The notes under the pieces were generated by a model that worked only from the letters and a program-made list of their open reading frames with translations, was not told where the DNA came from and ran no database searches. Made by a program: the position numbers and the translations under genes. Positions 11,925 to 22,017 of a stretch of 64,000 bases of DNA are shown piece after piece (position 1 is the first letter of the stretch; every line of letters begins with the position of its first letter). This stretch comes from Xylocopa sonorina. Lineage: Eukaryota; Arthropoda; Insecta; Hymenoptera; Apidae. Location: NCBI RefSeq assembly GCF_050948175.1, contig NC_135200.1:10717001-10781000 (forward strand). The letters run 5' to 3'.

Positions 11925-13882
11925 GGTCGATTTCGTGTATCCAATACGAAGTATATTCACTCAATCTGATAACTCGAGCCGAACGAACAAACTTTCAAGT
12001 GAAAAGTTTGTTGATCGTTGGGATCGATGCATCGGACTGATTACTGAAACGATGACGTTAAACTGGCGATATAAAAAAAAAATTAAACGTTATTGTAAGA
12101 ACCTACATTATACCTAGTAACAACTTAGGATATAATATTTTATCGCCGTAATTACGTAATTTTATACAATAAAAAGAATATATACTTACGCTGTGGCGAT
12201 GATCTACCATGGATTTCTATAATATGGAACAATAGTTCTTGAAAGAAATACGGAAAGAGAATACGAAGATATGTACGAACGGTATTCACCTGTACGAATG
12301 GAATATTCACGTTCATTTTCAACGTGTGACGGCATTATCATCGCTCGTAATTACTGACACGCAGAACGTGTATGTACGATAGGATAAGTCCGTTTCAGAA
12401 GTTACCTGATAACGACCTAAACCAATAATTCGACAGAAAGCTATGTAATAGTTCCACGTTAAATTCCATCCATAAGTAGGAATTTAGGTTTCGGCATTTA
12501 CAAAAATATTTAAATACGTTACTTATTATCTAGAATATTTCACTGTAGATTTAAGTATTTGCGGTGGCTATGATTTTGTAGAAAAAAGAAAAAAAAAGCA
12601 TTAAGATATTTTTACTGCCGCTTTAAGGCATCAATTATTACTTCAATAAACTTTAGCTCACCAGTTCGTCGATAGATATAAATAATTTTTTCAAATTCTC
12701 TCCTTTAATTGCTCCGTACATACTGGTCGAAAACTTCAAAAGAACTGACACGAAACAGTTGAAACGGAAATATCTCAATATACAATTTTATATTTCTACC
12801 TGCTACAGTCTCAGCTGAGTAAATAAATTGACATTGATACTATTCAGTCTGACCATTGTGGATAGCTTGAAAACATTTGTATCAATATAACGCGTCCTTT
12901 ATTTTCTTTATATCATTCTTTTTATAATTTGGTCCGGATGGTAACGCATTTCCCTACAACTTCAGAGAATTTTCGGAGAAAATTAGATTTTATTTTCCAA
13001 GGGGATTAATATTAAAGCAATCGTTTTTTTTTTATCATAAATTAAATTTATTACAATAAATTATAAAGATTAATGCCTTACTGCATTTTTTATTATATTG
13101 TATGTAGTATAAAGCGTAGTTTTTTAATCTTAAGAAAGAAAATTATATAGCAAAAAGAAGGAAAAGCGAAAAGATAGTATGTATCGCTTTGAGGTCATTT
13201 ATCGCTGACTTATGCGTAGAGACATAAAACGGTATAACTTCACCGGTCTACGTTACTATGTAAAATATTATCGTCTTAAGCTACCGAACGGTAATATCCA
13301 TTAAAATAATTTACCACTAAATACTATAAAAACGTTAATATAAATAGAAATGTTTATTATTTTCAAGGTATTTGTGACTTATCACCGCGTGCAATCAAAT
13401 TGAAGAAAAGTTTAATATGGGCACGAAAATATTTTGGAATGATGTTCTCTCTTTTAAAAGTGACAAGTAGTCACTTTGTAATTTATTATTTTCTAAGAGA
13501 AAATTTTTTTATCAAAGGTGCATTGAAAAAATACATTTTTCATTATTGTTTATTACTTTTTAAATAAATAATATGATTTTTAACGAATAATGCTTTTTGT
13601 ATAAATATTAAATATGTTATTAAAAGCCATTGCTTTTTTTTTTTTTAAATTAAATCCATTAATGCCAAGCTCAAATGTCAACTACATAAGAAAGTGTATT
13701 ATTCAGTACATTTTCACTAAACATATGTATAGATCGATAAATATATTAAAATAATTACAGGTTATCAATTAAATATACGAAGGTCTACATGCAGCTAATG
13801 TAGCTTGCATTAGAACAATTTTAACTAAATTAACAATTGCTATTTTACTTTTCGTTACATATACATCTAAGATGTTTTATCA
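11925..13882. other. AT-rich intergenic region
   Basis: About 2 kb without a recognisable exon. It lies downstream of both neighbours (plus-strand fragment on the left, minus-strand hydrolase on the right), so it should hold two 3' UTRs. AATAAA words occur on both strands, and poly(T) runs occur near 13025 and 13640. Only short chance ORFs are seen. Confidence 0.5.
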
Positions 13883-16733
13883 TTAAGTACTTATGAAATT
13901 GTTAATTATAGGCGCAATTCTTTCTGGATTATTCAAATGTACATGATGAGTCCCCTCCACTTCACGATATTCAAATCGCGTGGCTCCTACTTTTATTTTA
14001 TCTAAAGTTTGGGCGTAAGATTCGGATTGAAATTTCATTCCGGGCACAGCACGGATATTGAGATAAGCGCACTTTATGCGAGTTGCATATGCAAGTACCA
14101 AATCCAAAGATAACATATCTAAACCAGAGACCTAAATAATATATATATATAATACATTTTTAAATTATATATATAAATAATTTACGTTTCTATTATATAC
14201 ATAAAAGACATCAGTTAGGGCTGTTCAAGGTCGTATGTACACATATTATTTGTATCTAATATTTAAATACAATATGTCAGAGTTATGAACGCTCTTTTTT
14301 ATGAATAAAAGAAAACGGTCTTGAACAATCTGTATTTGTGTCTTTTCCTGCAGTAGTAAATAAAAAATTACCTTTAATCGTAGATCGCGTGAAAAATAAA
14401 ATCGTTCAGGATCAGGGGAGGATCGTAAACCACGTTTCATTAACGTTTTTACACTTTCTTTCGTTAGGGAACCATTATATGCATCGTATACAATAGCAAG
14501 CACTTCCTCATAAGTGTAGGATGGACTACTATTAGGCTGTAGTGACTCGTAACTTAAAAATTTATCAATAATATCACCTGTCATTGCAGGAGTTTTTGTA
14601 ACATCTTTTACGTTTGGGCTTACAATATCTAAGCTTATCAAAAAATCCACTTCATCAGGGTACGATGCAGCATATAAAAATGATATTGCTCCACCCAAAG
14701 AATGTCCAAGTAATTTCACCTACAACAGTAACATTTAACTATGTAGTACGATACACCAAATCTACAAGCAGAAGGGAGATTAAAAGTAAAAGAGTACTTT
14801 GCACTTATTGAATATTAATGATATGCATATTGGATGTGAATGATATCATACTCATAATAGTATGAATATTTAATGATTTACATACATATGTGCTATGTGT
14901 TTTAAAAATATACTAACATCTTCGCTATCATGTATTAGATGTATATCCATATATATGAAAGAAAAGTTAATTGCTTTCCAACTTTTTATGATTTATGTCT
15001 GTGAATTATTGTTGATAGTGAATATTTTTTAGTTATTATAGTGCAAAACCAAGTACTGTTTTGTATAAAACTTCTGAAATTAATAAACGGATTGTAATTG
15101 TACTTCTCCTTAAGCAGTGACAGCGAATATGTTAAACATATTTTTCTCTTTGCTTGGTGGTAAAACTTTTCAAGGCTGACTGTTGCATTTATAGTACAAT
15201 AATAATAAGATAAAATTTCTACATCAATTTTCTACAAGATCTATCTACAATTGGAGTGGTGTGAATTATTAATCCACTCTCTAACCTTATGCCATTTGTA
15301 ATACTTGACAATTCTACGCAGTAGAATAATACCATCCCAATAAACATGATAGTACTGGCTTTTTGGATAATGGGAAGATAAACCATGACCAGGCATATCC
15401 AAACAAAGTACAGAAATGTCATTGGATAATAAGGGAATCAAAGTGTCAAAACTGCCAGCATTATCTTGACGTCCATGCAGTGCCACTATTGGTTGGATCC
15501 CTCTGGGACCCCACCATTTGCCTGCAGGTAAGCAATTACTATGTCATAATGAAGTTATTAGTTTGAATTAATAATTTAATTATTTTAAACATATAAATGT
15601 GATAAGGTCCATGTTTCCTAGAAAAAATCTTTAAAATATGAATTTTAATATGTAACAAAATTACAGCCAAGGTACAGAAAATTATTGCCATCTGAAATTT
15701 CGTACCTCATCTGCAGTTATACAACGATGCTATGTAATGTACAATATATAACTTGAACTATGTTTAAACCATAAGAAAACTTAATAAAGTTTACAACAGT
15801 CAACCTTAAAATAGTGCAACTTCTTCTTAGTTGCAAATAAAAGCAAAGTGATATTCAAGTACAAGTTTGACATGTATATGTTGCGATGCTGTTGCAATTA
15901 AAAGGATGTTAGCAACAATTGACAGATCGTTGTATAACTTTTATTGGCTAGCTAACCTTGGTCCAATTGTAATATTTAACGACTCTACGAAGAGCGATAA
16001 GCCCATCCCAAAATATATAACAAAATTGTCCAGTGGGAAGGTGAGAAGATAAACCATGACTAGGCAAATCTATAGCTAGAACAGCTATATTTGAAGGTAA
16101 TAATGGAATTAATGTATCAAACGTCCCAGCATTATCTTGCCAGCCATGTAGTGCCACTATTGGTTGTTGATCCTTTGATCCCCACCATTTGCCTAAGTTT
16201 ATTATCAATATTCATATTATTTATATTATATTATTATATCTTAAAGATATATACACACATATATGTGTATATATATATATATACATACACATATAAAAAC
16301 ATACACAAGATGGAACATTTAAAACAGGCCATTTGAATAACTTGCCTTCTTTCGATAGAAAAAAATTATACTTATAAATATAATATATATATATACTAAT
16401 AAAATATTTTAAGATGAATATAAATTACCTATGAGGATCATTCAGGATCATATTTTGTATATGTATATATATATATATATATAATTTATATGTCAATGTA
16501 TGATTGTACAGTTAAAATCAAAAGAATGAATTACAATCCTTACTGACCACTTATATGTCCCCATGGTACGGGTATCTGAATTTCTTCCACCTCTAAAAAG
16601 TGATAATTCATTGAATTGACACAAATAAATTTATTACATAAACATATATTAATATAACAAATATCAACTTACTATGTAGTTTGTGTCCATTCATATTTTC
16701 CATAGAAGTATTGATTTTATCAATTGTACTCAT
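13883..16733 (-). CDS. Serine hydrolase-like protein (alpha/beta hydrolase, SERHL/kraken family)
   Basis: A cytosolic or peroxisomal-type alpha/beta hydrolase of unknown substrate. Minus-strand exons: 16733-16673, 16592-16548, then either 16192-15957 (3a) or 15521-15286 (3b), then 14719-14372 and 14131-13883. Either choice gives 312 residues. Motifs: LHGWQDN near residue 50 (oxyanion region), nucleophile elbow GHSLGG with Ser121, and a C-terminal EGTHHVHL carrying the catalytic His. Exon 3 exists in two tandem versions, both exactly 236 nt, both entered at phase 1 and left at phase 0. Including both would shift the frame, so they should be mutually exclusive. Version 3b has HGR where 3a and the family have HGW. 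The next upstream gene (AIP) is divergent at about 790 bp. Confidence 0.9.
15286..15521 (-). CDS. Alternative exon 3b of the serine hydrolase
   Basis: Encodes GKWWGPRG, then LHGRQDNAGSFDTLIPLL, MPGHGLSSH and YYHVYWDG. It has an acceptor (cttacctgcag), a gttaga donor and no stop. By hand count 52 of 79 residues equal exon 3a. All core motifs are kept, but Trp after the HG oxyanion motif is Arg, and the SQYYHVYWDG loop differs from GQFCYIFWDG in 3a. The frame is fully open, which argues against a dead duplicate. Confidence 0.8.
15957..16192 (-). CDS. Exon 3a of the serine hydrolase
   Basis: Encodes GKWWGSKDQQPIVALHGWQD and continues to DLPSHGLSSH and KYYNWTK. The acceptor is aaacttag with a weak pyrimidine tract, weaker than that of 3b, and the donor is gttagc. 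It keeps the family-typical HGW motif, so it is probably the ancestral form. It is 236 nt long, the same as 3b. Confidence 0.85.
16247..16296. repeat. (TA)n-rich microsatellite
   Basis: Alternating TA/TG/CA dinucleotide tract inside intron 2 of the serine hydrolase. Confidence 0.8.
16456..16483. repeat. (TA)n microsatellite
   Basis: Short pure TA run inside the same hydrolase intron, about 160 bp from the previous TA tract. Confidence 0.8.
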
Positions 16734-17521
16734 TTGGATGACAGCAAACTACTGATAGTTACCAAAAATTTCCGTTCAACTTATCTGACTGTATATATTT
16801 ACTGAATTATAAATTCTCGATAATCGTGCTCATCCATAGATTTCGTAAGCTATACGAAAATAGTACTGTCGCCTGTACACTATGCAAATTACACACCATT
16901 TACTATACTTTTAAATATAATGATAAGATGTAAAATCAGCTTACCGTGCTTCTATCCTAGTGTATCATATCACCTACGACTGTAGGCAATATGTTTATAG
17001 GTGTTGTCCACATAAATCTTCTGTTTGCTTCTTATAAAATTAGTTTCAAATAAATGTTCTAATGTCAGAGAAAAAACTGCGACTTTTGTAGCACGGTTCA
17101 AAGATAAATGATTATTGCACCATCTTTTGCTTACAGTATCGATCTGCGATTCGCGACTATCGATAATTTCTTACTTTTATGTCAATAAATGGATTTCCTG
17201 AAAGATTACGAAACGACGGTTTTTCAGTTACAATGATTCGTATATTATACGATGGTTCGACTAAAAATAAATTTTCAGCTGCAACGAGTAACCTTAAATA
17301 ACACTACATCAAACTAAAGCAAATATATATCACAAACAATATGAAGAAAAATGTTTTGCAACTAATAAAATTTACAGACTGATTCATCTGTAAAATCATA
17401 CACGTTGTAAGACTTTCATAACCGTAATATAATTCATGATGATAACGAAATTTTAATTGTCGAAATTGTTTTAGGTTGTGGTTTTTTAAATTTTGTATAT
17501 TACAATATATGTTTAATTAAA
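16734..17521. promoter_or_regulatory. Shared divergent promoter region (hydrolase / AIP)
   Basis: The start codons of the minus-strand hydrolase (16733) and plus-strand AIP (17522) face away from each other, 788 bp apart, with no exon recognised between. Both promoters must lie here unless non-coding exons extend further. No TATA box can be assigned confidently in such AT-rich DNA. Confidence 0.5.
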
Positions 17522-18954
17522 ATGGAAAATCAAGAATACATAGTAAAAACTATTATTCATGCAGGAACTGAAATAATTAATTTTGTACCTGGAACTAAAG
17601 TATGTATGTTTTATTATATCTTTATCAACCACATTAATATCACCTTTAATTTTCAGGTAGTATTTCATTTTAAGACAACAAAATGTGATCCAGAGAAAAC
17701 ATTAATAGATGATAGCAAAGTTATGGGAAATCCAATGGAACTTGTTTTAGGAAAAAAGTTCAAGCTTGAAGTATGGGAAGTTATTATACAAAAAATGGCA
17801 TTACATGAAGTGGCTCTTTTCAGAGTCGATAAAAGCGTACGTATAATTTACTTAGTAATGTAAAGAGCCCATTTCCATTCTGTTTAAAAAACATAGAATA
17901 CATTGTTAGTTTTTCATGAAAATCATGTTAATTACTTTTTAGCATTAGCATTTTTATATTTATAATTTAGTAAAATGTATAGTTTAATGGTATTTATTGT
18001 TTTAGCTAGTCACAACATATCCTTTTGTATCTAAAACCTTGAGAGAAGTTGGAAAGCCTCAGTCAGAAAAGCGTAGTCATCATTGTTGCGGTGTAACCTT
18101 ACAAAATGAAGGGATTGGATATGATGATTTAAATGAACTCATCAAATATCCGCAGGATTTAGAATTTACAATTGGTAGTCAATTTGATGTAAAGTAATGG
18201 TAATTGCTTTTTCATCTTCTAATCTGTTAATACTTTTTAGAACTTGTTAAAGTCATTTTACCGCATGAATATGAAAAGGAATCATGGCAAATGACAGAAG
18301 ATGAGAAGTTGAAAAGTATTCCAGATATAAAAGAGAAAGGAAATGCATTGTTTAAGGATAAAAATTATGAAAGTGCATCTAATATGTATGCAAAAGGCAT
18401 TGGAATATTAGAACAACTTATGCTTGCGTTAGTATATTGTATAATATATTGCATTAGTACACATTGTTATATTTGTTATTTACTATGAACATTTTCCTTT
18501 CTGGTACAATTGTTGTCTACAGGGAAAAACCAAACGAAGAAGAATGGCTAGCTTTAAACAGGTTAAAAATACCATTGCTTTTAAATTATGCACAATGCAA
18601 ATTAATTCAGAAAGAATATTATGCAGTTATAGAACATTGTACAACAGTTCTCAAGCATGATGCAAGTTTGTACATGTTATCTATTTTGCATTACAAAGGG
18701 ATAAGTGGTATACATATCATTGAATATTACTAATCGACGTGTAATTTTCAGACAATGTAAAGGCATTATATAGAAGAGGTAAAGCATACATGGGTGCTTG
18801 GGATGAACAAAGAGCTGTTAAAGATTTAACAAGAGCTGCTGAATTAGATCCTACATTACAAACTATAGTTGAAAAGGAGTTGCAAGTATTTTCTGTATCT
18901 ATTAAAGAAAAAAATCAAATCGAAAAAAAGAAATTATCAAAGTTATTTCAGTAA
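17522..18954 (+). CDS. AIP: AH receptor-interacting protein (FKBP-like, TPR co-chaperone)
   Basis: AIP/XAP2 is an Hsp90 co-chaperone with an inactive FKBP-type fold and a three-repeat TPR domain. Six exons, 17522-17599, 17657-17836, 18006-18174, 18241-18427, 18523-18665 and 18752-18954, give 319 residues, near the vertebrate 330. Family marks: DDSKVMGNPMELVLGKKFKL in the FKBP-like domain (about residues 60-80), the HHCCG motif, then the TPR region from about residue 165 (KEKGNALFKDKNYESA, LLLNYAQCKLIQKEYYAVIE, NVKALYRRGKAYMGAWDEQR). The predicted end is KKLSKLFQ. The stop TAA overlaps a donor-like CAG/GTAAGT, so an alternative longer 3' end by further splicing is possible. The exon-5 donor is a weaker gtttgt. 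An AATAAA lies near 18978. Confidence 0.93.
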
Positions 18955-19949
18955 GTGCATGTTAAGTTGTATAAAAAATAAAAATTGTTTCTGTTTTACA
19001 AGTTATTCAAATACTATTACATGTAGTGTTTAAGAGATGGTTTAATGGTCTGGACACCATTTTTTATTGAGAAAAATTCTTATAATTCTCATTATAACAC
19101 ACAAAGCATTTTCTACAACTGTTGCTACAATAATTAATGTATCGTTTTTAAATATATTATGAGAAATACCAATAATGAGTGTATTATGAAGAAAAACCAA
19201 TAAATTACAATTAGGAAACATCATTATTAAATCTCAATTGGAATGTAAAATTGTTCTACGCATAGACCTATTTAATGATATGAATCATTTTTTTGATTTT
19301 ACCGGCGTCTGAATATTTCCATTTTAAATTATAGAGGGCAGAAGGAAAGTTGTGGTTTTTGCGCGTTCGGTATTTCAGAGTTATGAGAGACATCTCGTTA
19401 AATTTCATAAGATGAGCAGTCTATCGTGTACCTCGTCGGTGTTGGCATATATTTAGTTAGTGATCGAACCATGAATTTGATTTCCGAGCGAACGAAAAGT
19501 ATCATGTTTGACATATGGTACAGCTTATCTTACGTCATTCTAATCAAGCATGAAATATGGAATGTATGATTTTCTTAAATACGAATCTGTGTAATTATTC
19601 TTAAGGTAATTACATAATAACATAGTTACACGTGAAACCTTTACCTGGGCACGATTCGAACCTAACCTATTTTACTAATTCTAAACTGTAAAAATGTTTT
19701 ATGGAAATGATTTGTAAATAAATTTTTCTTTCGTTTCGCATTCCTTTTTATTCTCAATTGCATAATAAATTAAAAAGACGTCGAAACACTCCTTACGCGA
19801 TAAGGTGCAATGATCATATGAGCTGCATCAAATCATTCAAAGTGTATTTTCAAATTTGTCGTAATTAGTTATTTATGACTATTAACAACGATACGATATT
19901 GAATAGTATGAACTTTTTATAGGTGTAATTCATAAAAAAATTATATAAG
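18955..19949. other. Intergenic spacer between AIP and pelota
   Basis: AT-rich; carries the AIP 3' UTR and the 5' flank of pelota. A locally more GC-rich patch at about 19300-19470 could hold a pelota promoter or 5' UTR. No coding exon is recognised on either strand. Confidence 0.45.
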
Positions 19950-21724
19950 ATGAAGCTTGTATCAAAAAATGTTGACAAAGATGGAGAAGGGTGAGGAAAA
20001 TTTTTTTTTAATAAATTATAATATTAAGGCTCGATAATGGAGAATTAAAAGTAAAAAAAATAATTGGTAGGAGTGTCTCCCTTGTCCCAGAAAATACAGA
20101 AGATATGTGGCATGCATATAATCTTATTACCGAAGGAGATTTTGTTAGTTGTTCTACTATTAGGTAAAAATCAACTAGTTATACATCAAGTAGAAACATT
20201 ATTGTACTAGGTCTTAATATTACTATGCTTGTAGAAAGGTGCAAATGGAATCAGCAACCGGTAGTTCTAACAATTTTCGAGTTAGAACTACCTTAACTAT
20301 ATGCGTAGAGGGTATTGATTTTGATACGCAGGCATGTGTTTTAAGACTGAAAGGTAGAAATGTAGAAGAAAACAAGTATGTTAAGGTAATTCAACTTGGA
20401 GTTATTCAAATTTATTTATTGCCAATATATTTAGTGAATAATTATTTGTAGATGGGAGCATATCATACATTGGATGTGGAGCAGAACAGAAAATTTAAAA
20501 TTACTAAAGCTAAATGGGATTCTATTTGCTTGGAACGAGTTGAAAGTGCATGCGACCCTACGCAGGTACATACTTTATAATAAGAATAATGGTAAAAATA
20601 AATAAAATGGGATATTTTTTTTTTAGAATGCAGATGTTGCTGCTGTGGTAATGCAAGAAGGTATAGCACACATTTGTTTAATAACTTCCAATATGACAAT
20701 AGTTCGTGCAAAAATAGACCAAGTTATACCTAGGAAGAGAAAAGGAAATGTTTCTCAACATGAAAAGGTTCCACTTGAAAATTATTTTTATAGATCATTG
20801 CTGTATTTATTAAGTTTTGTACTTATACATGATAAATTTTTTAGGGTTTAACAAGATTTTATGATAATATAATGCAAGGAATTTTGAGACACATCAATTT
20901 TGATATTGTAAAGTGCATTATTCTTGCTAGCCCTGGTTTTGTTAAAGATCAATTTATGGATTACATGATACAACAGGCAATTAAATTAGATAACAAGATA
21001 ATATTAGAGAATAAAAGCAAATTTATACTTGTGCATTCTAGTTCTGGCTTCAAACATTCATTGAAAGGTTTATTAAATTTTTTAAACAACTAAAGAGAGA
21101 AAGTAAATGCATATGCATATATAATATTTCTTTCTTTTTATTATAGAGGTATTAACTGAGGCTGCAGTCATCTCAAGAATTTCAGAAACAAAAGCAGCAG
21201 GTGAAGTGAAAATTTTGGAGACATTTTATACGATATTACAGACTGATCCTTCTAGAGCTTTTTACGGGAAAAAACACATTAAGAAAGCCAATGAATCTCA
21301 AGCTGTTGAAACATTACTCATTTCGGATAAGTTATTTAGGTAAATAATTGCAAGTGTCGTGGCCAGATTCTTCTTGGTAGAATTAGTGTTAGCGATAACT
21401 GTATTAGGAATTCAACTTTTCCGTACAATTTGACTACTGTAATAATTGTATACAGATGTCAAGATATTAACGAGAGGAAAGAATACGTCGAATTAGTGGA
21501 AAACGTGAGAGATTCTGGCGGAGACGTAAAGATATTTTCTAGCCTGCACGTATCGGGTGAACGTAAGTTGCTGTATCGATATTAACGTCATTAGAATGTG
21601 ATTGATTTTTATATTCCATGCAGAATTGGAACAACTTACTGGGATAGCGGCTATACTACGTTTTCCTATGCCAGAATTAGAGGACGAAAGTGACGGTGAA
21701 AGCGATTCAGACGAAGACGAATAA
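19950..21724 (+). CDS. pelo: Pelota, mRNA surveillance and ribosome rescue factor
   Basis: Pelota (Dom34) pairs with Hbs1 to split stalled ribosomes in no-go and non-stop decay. Ten exons, 19950-19990, 20071-20163, 20235-20385, 20452-20565, 20627-20767, 20845-21067, 21147-21339, 21456-21562 and 21624-21724 (nine visible blocks, all in phase), give 387 residues, the normal size. It starts [14 protein letters not shown], then [14 protein letters not shown] in the Sm-like N domain. The central domain reads [13 protein letters not shown] and IPRKRKGN, followed by [14 protein letters not shown]. The C domain includes [26 protein letters not shown] and SSLHVSGE, with a terminal acidic [10 protein letters not shown] tail. 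As in all pelotas, the GGQ release-factor motif is absent. The gene looks intact; pescadillo starts 293 bp downstream on the same strand. Confidence 0.95.
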
Positions 21725-22017
21725 TTAAAAACGCTAGGTTAATGTACTAACATACAGTTTGTATATATTTGTGCTGTGCGCAATGAAAAATACCGTATAA
21801 TAAAATTTATTAATAACAAAGATCGTTAAAATTAGTTTCTTATTTTCATTCTTTAATAATGACGATTTAAGAACAATTTATTAAACTACTCACATGGTGG
21901 CGCTGTTATACATTTCTCTCATAACTTTTGCTTCTTCTATCGAGGAACACGTGAATTTATTTTCAAATTCATTTTTTATACATTCATGTACTTTAAAACG
22001 TATTTAATTGCATAAAA
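21725..22017 (+). other. Short pelota-pescadillo spacer
   Basis: 293 bp hold the pelota 3' end (AATAAA near 21801) and the whole promoter and 5' UTR of pescadillo. The compactness suggests both promoter elements and the upstream poly(A) site are tightly packed. Confidence 0.55.

Noticed and set aside
14900..15285. Possible third copy of the hydrolase exon between 3b and exon 4
   Set aside because: No stretch here translates to the HGxQDN or WDG motifs on the minus strand.
19640..19680. tRNA B-box-like GGTTCGAATCG on the minus strand
   Set aside because: No matching A box, acceptor stem or anticodon arm can be folded at the right distances.
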